A DNA stretch of 64,000 bases from Enterococcus sp. 5H (GCF_028128615.1 NZ_AMDP01000022.1:62001-126000), one strand, 5' to 3'. Counted from the first letter of the stretch, positions 16,808 to 25,314 are shown. Notes: generated by a model from the letters alone, not told the origin. Numbers and translations are program-made.

Positions 16808-17758
16808 ATGAATAAAATTCGATATGGCATTATTAGTACCGCTCAAATTGTGCCTAGATTTGTAGAAGGGGTCAACCAAAGTAGATATGGTGAAGTTACT
16901 GCAATTGCTTCTAGGACGATAAACAAAGCTGAAGAACTGGCTGAAACATTAGGTATTGCAAAAGCTTATGGCAACTATCAAGATTTATGTCAAGATGAAG
17001 AAATAGATATTGTCTATGTAGCGACATATAATAAAGGTCATTATGCTGCTGCTAAAATGGCATTACAGCATAACAAACATGTGTTAGTTGAAAAGCCGTT
17101 TACATTACAATCTGATCAGGCAAGAGAACTTTTTGAATTAGCTGAGGCACGGGGCTGTTTTTTAATGGAAGCACAAAAAGCTGTTTTTTTACCAATTAGT
17201 CTCCAAATAAAAAAAGCCATTCAGCAAAATAAAATTGGAAAGGTTCGTTGGCTGGAATCGATCACCGCATATCCCAGTGTGGAGCATATTAGTTGGTTTT
17301 ACTCTATTGAAGCAGGCGGCGGTGCATTACATGGCTCAGGAAGTTATCCGATTCAGTATATGCAGTTTTTGTTGGATCAGCCGATTATAGATTTTAATGG
17401 TACAATGACCAGGACAAAAGCATCAACGGATGAACAATGTAATGTTGCCTTACAATTTGAGAATCAGGTTTTAGGGACTATTTTTATTTCGGTAAAACTA
17501 GATATTCCAAGTAAAATGATAATCTACGGAGAAAAGGGACGAATTGAAATTCCTTATTTTTGGAAAGCTCAACAAGCGACGCTCTATAATGAACAGGGGC
17601 AAAAAGAAGAACTGGTGGCAGAATTTGCAAGTGAGTTTGTTTTTGAAGTAGATCATGTGAATGAATGCATTCAACGAGGGCTAGTTGAAAGTCCCGTGAT
17701 GACCAAAAGACTTACATTGTCCACCGTTCAGTTAGTAGAGCAAATGTATGCGCAATAG
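16808..17758 (+). CDS. Gfo/Idh/MocA family oxidoreductase
   Basis: The NAD(P)-dependent sugar or cyclitol dehydrogenase family protein has 316 residues. The N-terminal Rossmann fold begins MNKIRYGIISTAQIVPRF, the catalytic EKP motif is in LVEKPFTLQS, and the second domain carries GGGALHGSGSYPIQY with the usual active-site region. I chose ATG 16808, preceded by AAAGGAG, over an in-frame start at 16757. The substrate is unknown. It is monocistronic here; the TTGCACT-like and AGCTACACTAAA repeats upstream recur near the following PRD regulator. Confidence 0.87.
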   Translation: MNKIRYGIISTAQIVPRFVEGVNQSRYGEVTAIASRTINKAEELAETLGIAKAYGNYQDLCQDEEIDIVYVATYNKGHYAAAKMALQHNKHVLVEKPFTLQSDQARELFELAEARGCFLMEAQKAVFLPISLQIKKAIQQNKIGKVRWLESITAYPSVEHISWFYSIEAGGGALHGSGSYPIQYMQFLLDQPIIDFNGTMTRTKASTDEQCNVALQFENQVLGTIFISVKLDIPSKMIIYGEKGRIEIPYFWKAQQATLYNEQGQKEELVAEFASEFVFEVDHVNECIQRGLVESPVMTKRLTLSTVQLVEQMYAQ

Positions 17759-17789
17759 TTTCACTTTGAGAGTTTTTATTCAGAAGCAT

Positions 17790-17818
17790 TTGCAAATGTA
17801 GAGTATCTATGTTAAAGT
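17790..17818 (+). promoter_or_regulatory. Candidate promoter of a structured RNA
   Basis: TTGCAA (17790-17795) and TAAAGT (17813-17818) are separated by 17 bases, with no gene for the next 460 bases. Confidence 0.4.
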
Positions 17819-17821
17819 AGT

Positions 17822-18022
17822 CCTCATGCGACGAGTTGACCCAATCAGATAGCTTCGGCTATTCCGTTTTGACGGCTAGTGATTGATGAAACCACAGAGG
17901 CACATAGAGAAATCTACCTACCGGATTGTAGGCGTGTCGGATAAATATTTTTGTGGAGAAGATGTTATCTATTTATTTTTATAAATACTGTGAAAAAAGA
18001 AGACTTCGGTCTTCTTTTTTGT
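17822..18022 (+). ncRNA. Candidate structured non-coding RNA
   Basis: The segment starts just after a promoter-like sequence and ends at an excellent terminator (AAAAAAGAAGAC-TTCG-GTCTTCTTTTTT). Inside I can pair CCTC (17822) with GAGG (17897) closing a branched domain with CAATCA/TGATTG, the tetraloop hairpin ATAGC-TTCG-GCTAT and CCG/CGG; then GGCAC/GTGTC enclosing CCTAC-CGGATT-GTAGG. The GC content is higher than the surroundings and there is no reading frame. About 200 bases is in the range of small regulatory RNAs. I could not match it to a riboswitch class or to tmRNA, SRP RNA or RNase P RNA. Confidence 0.5.
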
Positions 18023-18283
18023 TTAGTAAAATCCGAGTAGGTGCAATTTGTATTTCCACAATAGCAACATAGAGTTGCACTAACAGGAACGAAAGAAAAC
18101 GTGCAGCTACACTAAAAATGAGTAAAAAAACTTAATAAAATAACATCAAATGACATTTGAGTTTTTTAGAGAAAATAGGATACAATGAAAAGTTGCACTT
18201 ACAATAGTGCAACTTTTTTGTGTTGTTATCCACTAAAAATCAAGCTATAGTTCAAATGTAAGGGAAAGAGAGTTGGTGAGTAG
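18023..18283. other. Regulatory-looking region upstream of the PRD regulator
   Basis: It contains several related short elements: GTGCAA (18041), TTGCACT (18075), AGCTACACTAAA (18105) and the hairpin described at 18188. A TACAAT with a TTGAGT 18 bases upstream lies directly before that hairpin. The repeats could be operators of the PRD regulator or of a repressor. No gene is present. Confidence 0.4.
18188..18220 (+). terminator. Terminator-like hairpin ahead of the PRD regulator
   Basis: AAAAGTTGCACT pairs with AGTGCAACTTTT around a six-base loop, followed by TTTTTTG. Its arms contain the TTGCACT/AGTGCAA element repeated elsewhere nearby, so it may be an operator, an attenuator, or both. Confidence 0.5.
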
Positions 18284-20152
18284 ATGTCACTGCACTTATC
18301 AAAAAGAGAAATCAAAATTTTGTTATTACTTTTAGATTTAGAAAACAGCGTGACTACCAAAGAATTAGCAGAAACATTTCACGTTAGTGTGCGGACGATT
18401 AAATATGATATGGAGAATATTCGAGAGTGGTTTAAAGAGCAAAACGTTCAACTATACACACGGCGCAATAAAGGAATTTGGCTAGAAATACCAGATTCAG
18501 AACGATTAACGCTGAAGAATGAAATCATTGAAGTAGAACGTTTTGAAACCTATCCAGATCAAGAATTGCGGATTAATCAGTTAATATTCAAATTATTGTT
18601 GGCCCAACACTGCTTAACATCACAAGAATTAGCGGATGCGATTCAGGTCAGCAGAAATACAATTATCAGTGATCTAGATCGAGTAGAGGAATTAATTCAG
18701 GTCTATGGTTTAGCTTTAAATCGCCAAAGTAGGCAAGGTTTTTCTATCATTGGTGGAGAAAGCCAAATGCGTTTATTGATGGAGTACATTACGCAAAAAG
18801 AAATTACGGAATATGATATTTATCAAATTATGAGCTATTTTGTCCAGTCTGGTCAGCAGAAAAAGATGCAGGAAGTTCATGTAGGAGTAAATACGATTTT
18901 TCAAAAAATCTATCAAGTAGCGTTAAAAGAAATGGCAAATTTGTTAGATCCTTCGTTGTTTGACCAATTTAATTATTCAGAAATCTTATCGATTACATTA
19001 CGTGTAGCCATTGCTGCTTCTAGAATGCAGCTTCATCATACCGTTGGTGCTTATAAAATGTTAACGAATCAAAAAGTCCTGCAGCAAACCCAAGAACTGC
19101 CCTTTTTATTGATGAAAAAGGTATTTGATTATTATGAGTTGCCGCTTTTAGCTGATGAATATTTATATGTATACAGCGATGTATTTGTAGCAAATAATCA
19201 GCAAGATATTGTTGGTTTAACAGAAGAGTTAATCAAGGATGTTTCTGAAGAAGTGAATTTTCCTTTTTATCGGGATCGTCAATTATTTACAAACCTTTTT
19301 GCTCATCTATCCTTACGATTAACAAAGAAACATTTATTTATCAATGAATATAATCCCTTTGTAGATGATATTAAGGCGAAATATCCACAATTATTTTCTG
19401 CTATTCAACAAGCAAGTCAAAATGATATTGAAGGATCAGCTTTACTGATTAACGATTCATTTATTGCTTATATCGCACTGCACTTTTTAGTAGCTTATGA
19501 AAAGAATCAACATGAGATCAATATTGTACGGATTGTTTATGTTTGTTCCACAGGTTTAGGTGTAACTAGTTTGATTGAGCAAAAAATTATGGAAGAAGTT
19601 GCAAATGTTGAAATTGCTGGTTTTGCTTCTGTTTTAAATGCTACTGAAGTAATTGAAACAAAAAATCCAGATTTAGTTTTAAGTATTTTTCCTATAGAAA
19701 TTCTTAATCGACCGTTTGTCAAAGTCAATCCTTTACCAACAGAAGCAGATATTCATAGTATTCAAGAAGAAGTTAATAAAATATTAACACACACGAAAAC
19801 GGGTAAGGTTCCTCGTTTAATTCCTAGACAGCAGATTAGAGAGAATCAAGGAATTGAAACAGAAAGTCGTGATATTTTAGTTCGAACGTATGTTATTTAT
19901 GAGGAGTTATTGAAGACTTTTGATCAAAAACTAACACAAGAATATAAGGAAGCATTTTTACTCCATGTGATGTTGATGGTTCATCGAATTATATTTAATG
20001 GTCAGTACGAAAATGAAGGGAACATCGTCAAAGAAACGTTGTTAGCTCAGCAAGAATTGGTTGAACAAATTGAACGGATCTTTGCTGAAAATGATTTAAT
20101 GGTTAATCAGGCAGAAATCACTGCTTTATTGAATTATATAAGAGAGGAGTAA
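18284..20152 (+). CDS. PRD domain transcriptional regulator (BglG/MtlR type, PTS-controlled)
   Basis: The 622-residue regulator has two N-terminal helix-turn-helix segments (about 5-60 and 95-145), two PRD domains (about 190-400) with conserved His residues, an EIIB-like domain with Cys421 in VYVCSTGLGVTS, and a C-terminal PRD/EIIA-like segment with HVMLMVHRIIFNG. PTS phosphorylation of such His and Cys residues usually tunes DNA binding. This domain order is typical of activators of sugar operons. It stands at the head of the amino-sugar-acid cluster and its stop (TAA) overlaps the next start by one base, so it is almost certainly its regulator. Confidence 0.88.
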   Translation: MSLHLSKREIKILLLLLDLENSVTTKELAETFHVSVRTIKYDMENIREWFKEQNVQLYTRRNKGIWLEIPDSERLTLKNEIIEVERFETYPDQELRINQLIFKLLLAQHCLTSQELADAIQVSRNTIISDLDRVEELIQVYGLALNRQSRQGFSIIGGESQMRLLMEYITQKEITEYDIYQIMSYFVQSGQQKKMQEVHVGVNTIFQKIYQVALKEMANLLDPSLFDQFNYSEILSITLRVAIAASRMQLHHTVGAYKMLTNQKVLQQTQELPFLLMKKVFDYYELPLLADEYLYVYSDVFVANNQQDIVGLTEELIKDVSEEVNFPFYRDRQLFTNLFAHLSLRLTKKHLFINEYNPFVDDIKAKYPQLFSAIQQASQNDIEGSALLINDSFIAYIALHFLVAYEKNQHEINIVRIVYVCSTGLGVTSLIEQKIMEEVANVEIAGFASVLNATEVIETKNPDLVLSIFPIEILNRPFVKVNPLPTEADIHSIQEEVNKILTHTKTGKVPRLIPRQQIRENQGIETESRDILVRTYVIYEELLKTFDQKLTQEYKEAFLLHVMLMVHRIIFNGQYENEGNIVKETLLAQQELVEQIERIFAENDLMVNQAEITALLNYIREE

Positions 20153-20157
20153 TGCAC

Positions 20158-20496
20158 ATGAAATTAAATGACGATGCTCAAAAGATAATCGATGAAAGTC
20201 CAAATAAAATCGAATTAGAAGCCTCCTTAGAGCAAATTAACAGCTTGTTGGTAGCTGAAAAAATACAACCGACAGAACTACAATGGACAATCTTAATCAA
20301 TCATGTAAATGAAATGATTAAACGCTCCATCGCAAGAGAAGAAATGTCAGGTGTTGATCCGGAAATGTTTGCCGAAGTTTCCGAACAAGCGCTGGCAATC
20401 GCGGATAAAGTAGTTCAGCATATAGGTAATTTGCCGCAAGCTGAAATGTATGTTTTATCGATTCATTTTGAAGCAGCACGGCAAACTGAAATATAG
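20158..20496 (+). CDS. Stand-alone PRD domain protein (EF_0829/AHA_3910 family)
   Basis: The 112-residue protein consists of a single PRD-like domain with His residues in ILINHVNEMIKR and YVLSIHFEAA. This corresponds to the EF_0829/AHA_3910 family, always found with the SFCGS/DUF4310-4312 genes. It has no DNA-binding part, so it is probably a phosphorylation-responsive partner of the large regulator. Two ATGs are close together; 20158 is better spaced from GAGGAG than 20152. Confidence 0.82.
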   Translation: MKLNDDAQKIIDESPNKIELEASLEQINSLLVAEKIQPTELQWTILINHVNEMIKRSIAREEMSGVDPEMFAEVSEQALAIADKVVQHIGNLPQAEMYVLSIHFEAARQTEI

Positions 20497-20543
20497 AAAA
20501 ACTGAAATATAATTTTGATTTTAAAATTAGGAGGAAAAAAATT

Positions 20544-20897
20544 ATGGTAACAGTAGTAATTGCAGATCGTTTAGGTAAAGGGCAAAATGTAGCGAAAGGT
20601 GTGGAAGCAGCCGGTGGTAAAGCAGTAGTTGTACCGGGAATGGGTGCCGATATGCGTTTAGGTGATGTAATGCAGCAGGAAAATGCTGATTTAGGTATTT
20701 CATTTTGCGGCAGTGGTGGCGCAGGTGCGTTAACGGCAGCGACAAAATATGGCTATCCTGAACGTCATGGTATGCGCTCAATTGATGAAGGCATCACAGC
20801 GATTAACGATGGGAAAACAGTTTTAGGTTTTGGGTTTATGGATCAAGAAGAGTTAGGTAAACGAATTGTTGAAGCGTATCTTAAAAAGATTGGTTAA
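20544..20897 (+). CDS. Glycine-rich SFCGS family protein
   Basis: The soluble 117-residue protein has the diagnostic LGISFCGSGGAGALTAATKYG block and MGADMRLGDVM. The family (EF_0830/AHA_3911) has no known biochemical activity; the Gly-rich Cys motif resembles a nucleotide or phosphate-binding loop, or a phospho-Cys site as in PTS EIIB. The latter is only an inference, but would explain why no EIIB is encoded in this cluster. It is preceded by TTAGGAGG and followed by DUF4312. Confidence 0.85.
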   Translation: MVTVVIADRLGKGQNVAKGVEAAGGKAVVVPGMGADMRLGDVMQQENADLGISFCGSGGAGALTAATKYGYPERHGMRSIDEGITAINDGKTVLGFGFMDQEELGKRIVEAYLKKIG

Positions 20898-20926
20898 TTA
20901 CTAAACGAGATAAGGAGGAAGAACGG

Positions 20927-21301
20927 ATGGAAAAAGTAACCATTAAAAAACGTCAGATCATTCAAGTAGAAGGTACTGGTAAAGAGAAAAATCAGGCGTT
21001 TGCCAATGCGCTGAATCAAATTCATAATCGTGTTTTAAAGGAAAAAAATGATGTCATTATTCGGATTGAACCATTAGATATTCAAGTTGTAAAAGCTGAA
21101 CAAGAAACTTTTACTGAGCGTTTTTTATTTTTATTTTTGCCGCGAACTCGTACAGATTATCGAGTGCTGCTGGATGTTGAAGTAGAAATAACGTTGATTG
21201 AGATGGAGACAATCCAGTTTGTAGAAAAAAGAGTAACCGATCCAAATGGTCTTCCTCTACCGTTTGCTAAGAAAAAAAGAGAGTATAAGGAGGTACATTA
21301 G
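20927..21301 (+). CDS. DUF4312 family protein (EF_0831 type)
   Basis: The 124-residue soluble protein starts MEKVTIKKRQIIQVEGTGKEKNQAFANALN and has a short central segment ending FLFLFLPRTRTDYRVLLDVEVEI. It matches the DUF4312 family that always accompanies DUF4311 and DUF4310. The function is unknown; a cytoplasmic subunit of the membrane complex formed by the next two proteins is likely. The stop is immediately followed by the ATG of DUF4311. Confidence 0.83.
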   Translation: MEKVTIKKRQIIQVEGTGKEKNQAFANALNQIHNRVLKEKNDVIIRIEPLDIQVVKAEQETFTERFLFLFLPRTRTDYRVLLDVEVEITLIEMETIQFVEKRVTDPNGLPLPFAKKKREYKEVH

Positions 21302-22084
21302 ATGGATGTAGTAGTCGTTTTACTAAAATCATTATTGATTGGTGGTTTAGTTGGGTTTGCAGCAGGAGCTGGTGCTGCCAGAATGTTTCATGCACCCAGT
21401 ACACAAGGGTTAGGAGCGTTTCGAACACTAGGAGAAATGAATGCTTGTGAAGGAGATGCGGCAAGTCATTTTTCATTTGGATTGGGCTTCTTCTTTAATG
21501 CTTGGGCATCTACAGTTGGCGCAGGAGCTTTTACACAAGATGTGGATCATCGGGTTATTCCAAACTGGGCAGCGGCGGCATTATTAGTAAAAAATAAAAA
21601 TGTAGCTGAAACAATGCATAATCCGAAAAAAATGGGCATATCAGGAGCAGTTGTGGGAATGATTGTTGTAGCATTTTTAAATACTACAGCTTCAGCAATT
21701 CCAGAATCTTTACAAGTAACTGCGGTTGCGGTTTTGGTACCAGCTGCAAATTTGTTAATTAACACGGTTATGCCAGTGTTGTTCTGGTTAGCTGCAATTG
21801 ATGCAGGTAAACGTTCTGGTTTATGGGGAACTATTTTTGGTGGTTTGGCTACGATGATTATGGGAAATGCTGTACCTGGTGTTGTTTTAGGGATTCTAAT
21901 TGGTAAAGGCGTAGACGAAAGTGGCTGGAACAAAGTAACAAAAAGCATGATGGCTGCTATCATTTTATTATTTGTACTAAGTGGGTTTTTCCGCGGTTTT
22001 GATTTACAAATGATCGAAAGTTTCCGTCTGCAAATTCCAGGCTGGCTGCAAAATATGCATGATATTTTTAGTATAGGCAACTAA
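21302..22084 (+). CDS. DUF4311 family membrane protein (EF_0832 type)
   Basis: The 260-residue polytopic membrane protein has about six to seven helices (for example VVLLKSLLIGGLVGFAAGAG and VVGMIVVAFLNTTASAI), with conserved Gly-rich and charged segments such as MNACEGDAASHF and VDHRVIPNWAAAAL. It belongs to the DUF4311 family. With DUF4310 it probably forms the membrane part of an uncharacterised transporter. The start follows AAGGAGGT directly behind the DUF4312 stop. Confidence 0.83.
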   Translation: MDVVVVLLKSLLIGGLVGFAAGAGAARMFHAPSTQGLGAFRTLGEMNACEGDAASHFSFGLGFFFNAWASTVGAGAFTQDVDHRVIPNWAAAALLVKNKNVAETMHNPKKMGISGAVVGMIVVAFLNTTASAIPESLQVTAVAVLVPAANLLINTVMPVLFWLAAIDAGKRSGLWGTIFGGLATMIMGNAVPGVVLGILIGKGVDESGWNKVTKSMMAAIILLFVLSGFFRGFDLQMIESFRLQIPGWLQNMHDIFSIGN

Positions 22085-22110
22085 TAATTAGAAGAAAGTA
22101 GGGAACCTTA

Positions 22111-22461
22111 ATGGAAGAGACATTGAGTTTAGAGGAAAAAAAGAATTTTTGGCTTTCATTATTAACAGGAATGGTACTAGGGTTGGTTATTGGCGGAATC
22201 ATCGTTGCGATTCGCAAATTTACAATTAATCAATCATCTTCTACATTTGGTGCAGATGTCATGATGGGTGCTGGTAATGCTTCCGGTCGGTTCTTAGGTC
22301 CACTGATTATTATTAGTGCATGTGGAGCTTCTGCTCCTATCGGGATTGGTTCAATTATCGGTTCAGTCATTTTTTACCTTTGGAAAAAGCCGATTGCTGG
22401 TGGTGCAATTCTAGGAGCAATGATCTTTGGTGCAATTTTCCCGGTGGATTTACCGAGTTAA
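22111..22461 (+). CDS. DUF4310 family membrane protein (EF_0833 type)
   Basis: The visible reading frame is 116 residues, with helices near 15-35, 60-80 and 85-105 and motifs GADVMMGAGNASGRFLGP and SACGASAPIGIGS. I assign it to the DUF4310 family by sequence character and context. My recollection is that some family members are longer, so it might be shortened, but the end is well formed and 120 bases of regulatory sequence follow. Confidence 0.75.
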   Translation: MEETLSLEEKKNFWLSLLTGMVLGLVIGGIIVAIRKFTINQSSSTFGADVMMGAGNASGRFLGPLIIISACGASAPIGIGSIIGSVIFYLWKKPIAGGAILGAMIFGAIFPVDLPS

Positions 22462-22487
22462 TGATGAGATAACTTGCACTTTTCTTT

Positions 22488-22502
22488 TGAAAACCGTTTA
22501 CA
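22488..22502 (+). promoter_or_regulatory. Imperfect cre-like site before the PTS EIIC gene
   Basis: TGAAAACCGTTTACA resembles the CcpA operator but has one extra base in the centre. It lies directly upstream of TATAAT (22504-22509), which would give the EIIC-to-kinase genes a second, catabolite-controlled promoter. A TTGCACT element (22474) precedes it. Confidence 0.4.
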
Positions 22503-22583
22503 TTATAATGTTACCATGTTATTATGAATGGGAAATAATTCTATTCTATTTTTAACAAACATTTTTGAACGGAGGAAAAAGAA

Positions 22584-23900
22584 ATGAACGGTTTTGTGCA
22601 GTGGATGGAAGTAAAATTGATGCCTGTTGCCAATAAGTTTGGATCGCAAAGACACATGACAGCAATCAGAAAGGGACTTATTGCAACAATGCCTTTAACG
22701 ATTGTCGGAGCATTTTTTACAGTGTTTCAAAATATTCCGATCGATTCGTATACTAAATTTATTGAACCTTATCAGGCAGTTTTGGATATTCCATCTCGTT
22801 ACACAATGGGATTGTTAGCTTTGTATGCAACCTTTGGGATTGCGGCATCATTGGCGAAAAGTTACAAACTAGATTCCTTAACATGTGGTATTTTAGCAGT
22901 TATGGCATTTTTAGTTACAGCTGCCCCGCCAACTAGAGTGTTTGAGGATGTACAAGATGTTATTGGAGCAGGTCGTTACATCAATTTAGCGAATTTAGGT
23001 TCAGCCTCACTTTTTGGTGCGATTGTTACAGCCTTGGTTTCGGTGGAAATCTATCGCTTCTTTATTCAAAGAGATATTACAATTAAAATGCCGGATGGTG
23101 TGCCGCCGGAAGTCTCTAATTCATTTATTGCACTAATTCCTGGCGCAGTGATTTTATTACTATTTTGGGTAATTCGCCATGTGATAGGTTTTGACTTAAA
23201 TGGTTTCTTAAGTACGTTATTAATGCCGCTGAAAGATACCTTGGCAGGCAATAGCTTATTTGGTGGACTACTGACTGTTTTTCTAATTTGTTTCTTCTGG
23301 GTATTAGGGATTCACGGACCAGCGATTATGGGACCTGTGATCCGACCTTTCTGGGATATGTCAATTGCAGAAAATACGTTGGCTTTTTCAGAAGGAACCT
23401 CTGTTCACAATTTACCTAATATCTTTACAGAGCAATTTTTACAATGGTTTATTTGGATCGGCGGAGCTGGTACAACATTAGCCCTAGTTGTTTTAATGAT
23501 GTTTTCCAAATCAAAATACTTGAAAAGTTTAGGACGTTTATCGTTCTTACCAGGTCTATTTAATATTAATGAACCAGTAATTTTTGGTACACCGATTGTT
23601 ATGAACCCAATTTTAGGGATTCCATTTATCGTAGCACCATTAATTACCACAACATTTTCTTATTTCTTAACAGTGACCAACGTCATTCCAATGATGGCAG
23701 CGCGCTTGCCGTTTGCTATACCGGCGCCAATTGCTGCCTGGATGAGTACGAACTGGAGTGTTCCGGCTGCAATTCTTGTATGTGTCAATTTTGCGATTAC
23801 TTTGGCGATCTACTACCCGTTCTTCAAAGTATATGAAAAACAACAATTAGACAAAGAAGCAGAAGAATTAGCACTGGAACAACAAGCAAAAGAAGCTTAA
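22584..23900 (+). CDS. PTS transporter subunit EIIC (lactose/cellobiose family)
   Basis: The 438-residue membrane EIIC has about ten helices, the GIHGPAIMGPVIRPFWDM loop and the substrate-binding FNINEPVIFGTP motif of the lactose/cellobiose-chitobiose family. It would bring a phosphorylatable sugar, probably a disaccharide, into the cell. No EIIA or EIIB gene is present in the cluster, so phosphate donors must be encoded elsewhere or be replaced by proteins such as SFCGS. It follows its own promoter-like region and is preceded by GGAGGAAAAAG. Confidence 0.9.
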   Translation: MNGFVQWMEVKLMPVANKFGSQRHMTAIRKGLIATMPLTIVGAFFTVFQNIPIDSYTKFIEPYQAVLDIPSRYTMGLLALYATFGIAASLAKSYKLDSLTCGILAVMAFLVTAAPPTRVFEDVQDVIGAGRYINLANLGSASLFGAIVTALVSVEIYRFFIQRDITIKMPDGVPPEVSNSFIALIPGAVILLLFWVIRHVIGFDLNGFLSTLLMPLKDTLAGNSLFGGLLTVFLICFFWVLGIHGPAIMGPVIRPFWDMSIAENTLAFSEGTSVHNLPNIFTEQFLQWFIWIGGAGTTLALVVLMMFSKSKYLKSLGRLSFLPGLFNINEPVIFGTPIVMNPILGIPFIVAPLITTTFSYFLTVTNVIPMMAARLPFAIPAPIAAWMSTNWSVPAAILVCVNFAITLAIYYPFFKVYEKQQLDKEAEELALEQQAKEA

Positions 23901-23909
23901 AATTAGAAA

Positions 23910-24221
23910 ATGAAAGGGAGGGTAGCGGAAGTTGAACGACTATCCTCTTTGGTGTTTATAATGATTATCTGGTTTATTGTATTTTTTATTCTTAGTCAAG
24001 TTATTATTGAGCGAAATTGGCTGCCTGAACAAATCACGAATTTACGTTTAATGCACCTGTGTATTGCTTCAATTGGAGCAATTTTCATTGGGATTTTAGT
24101 GGGTTTATTAAGCGGCCAGCCAGTATTTGTTGTTGGCACGGTGACAATTTTGTGCAGTTCAATTATTTCATGGAAATATCGTAACAAATACGACCATTTT
24201 GAGCGGGGGAAAAGTAAATGA
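23910..24221 (+). CDS. Small membrane protein of the amino-sugar cluster
   Basis: The frame is up to 103 residues, with three hydrophobic helices (about 15-30, 47-65 and 70-85) and a charged tail (YRNKYDHFERGKSK). I do not recognise a family. The start is uncertain: ATG 23910 has a weak ribosome binding site, while GGGAGGG at 23914-23920 would better serve a TTG or GTG near 23949. It overlaps the MupG-like gene by four bases, so it belongs to the operon, perhaps as an EIIC partner. Confidence 0.6.
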   Translation: MKGRVAEVERLSSLVFIMIIWFIVFFILSQVIIERNWLPEQITNLRLMHLCIASIGAIFIGILVGLLSGQPVFVVGTVTILCSSIISWKYRNKYDHFERGKSK

Positions 24222-25306
24222 AACGAGCGTTAGGAGTATCAGTTTATCCAGATCATAGTGATGTAGAAAAAGACAAGGCATATCTTAAGAAAGCCAGTGA
24301 GTGCGGCTTTTCACGAATTTTCATGAGCATGCTAGAAGTTACTGAGGGAAAAGAAGTCGTAAAAGAAAAATTCAGTTCGTTGATTTCCTATGCAAAATCG
24401 TTAGGGTTTGAGACTATTTTAGATGTTGCACCAAATATTTTTGATGAACTGCAAATTTCGTATGATGACATGACGTTCTTTTATGAAACAGGAGCTGACG
24501 GGATTCGTTTGGATGTCGGTTTTGATGGCAATAAAGAAGCGAAATTAACATTCAATCCATTTGATTTGGCGATTGAGCTGAATATGAGTAATGATGTAGC
24601 ATACTTAGACAATATTTTAACGTATGAAGCAAATGTACCGTTTCTGTACGGCTGCCATAATTTTTACCCACAAGAAGGAACTGCTTTGCCGTATGATTTT
24701 TTTGAACGTTGTAGTGTTCGTTTTAAAAAGCAAGGCATCCGGACTGCGGCTTTTATTAATTCACAAGAAGGAAAGCTTGGTCCTTGGGATATTAATGATG
24801 GATTGCCGACACTAGAGTTGCACCGTCATTTACCTGTAGAAGTACAAGCAAAACATCTTTTTGCAACTGGTTTAATTGATGATGTGATTATCGGAAATGC
24901 CTACGCGTCAGATGAAGAACTGGAGATTCTTGGCAATTTAAATCGTTATCAATTAGAATTAGCGGTTGAATTTGCTGACCAAGCAAGTGAAGTGGAAAAA
25001 ACAATTGTTTTAAGTGAACAACATTTTCGCCGCGGTGATATCACGGATCAGGTGGTACGTTCAACAGAAGTTCGTAAAAAATACCAAAACGAAAAAAATC
25101 CGAGTCATGATAATACCCAAGAATTTCAAGTTGGCGATGTTGTGATCGGAAATGATGAATTTGGGAAATACAAAAATGAACTGCAAATTGTTTTACAGCC
25201 GCATCAGGATGAGCGGAAAAACAAAGTAGGTCAAATAACAGAGAAAGAATTGTTGTTGTTGGATTTTGTAAAACCCTGGACTAAATTTAGATTTAAAGAA
25301 AAGTAG
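24218..25306 (+). CDS. MupG-like phosphoglycosidase (DUF871, TIM barrel)
   Basis: This is a 362-residue DUF871/MupG family member. In S. aureus MupG splits MurNAc-6-phosphate-GlcNAc after PTS uptake. The family start is seen as LGVSVYPDHS, with DGIRLDVGFDG and GCHNFYPQEGTALPYDFF in the barrel and a small C-terminal beta domain with VQLVLQPHQ-type residues near 320. In this cluster it should cleave the phospho-disaccharide delivered by EIIC. It overlaps the preceding gene by four bases and is followed nine bases later by the deacetylase. Confidence 0.87.
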   Translation: MKRALGVSVYPDHSDVEKDKAYLKKASECGFSRIFMSMLEVTEGKEVVKEKFSSLISYAKSLGFETILDVAPNIFDELQISYDDMTFFYETGADGIRLDVGFDGNKEAKLTFNPFDLAIELNMSNDVAYLDNILTYEANVPFLYGCHNFYPQEGTALPYDFFERCSVRFKKQGIRTAAFINSQEGKLGPWDINDGLPTLELHRHLPVEVQAKHLFATGLIDDVIIGNAYASDEELEILGNLNRYQLELAVEFADQASEVEKTIVLSEQHFRRGDITDQVVRSTEVRKKYQNEKNPSHDNTQEFQVGDVVIGNDEFGKYKNELQIVLQPHQDERKNKVGQITEKELLLLDFVKPWTKFRFKEK

Positions 25307-25314
25307 GGGATAAA

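Noticed and set aside
17822-18022. tmRNA, SRP RNA or RNase P RNA
   Set aside because: None of the conserved cores of these RNAs is seen; size and stems do not fit.
21547-22080. Minus-strand frame of 177 residues opposite DUF4311
   Set aside because: Shadow of a conserved membrane protein gene; long only because of codon composition.
22462-22583. Sigma-54 (-24/-12) promoter for the PTS genes
   Set aside because: No TGGCAC-N5-TTGCA arrangement was found, and the PRD regulator lacks an AAA+ sigma-54 activation domain.
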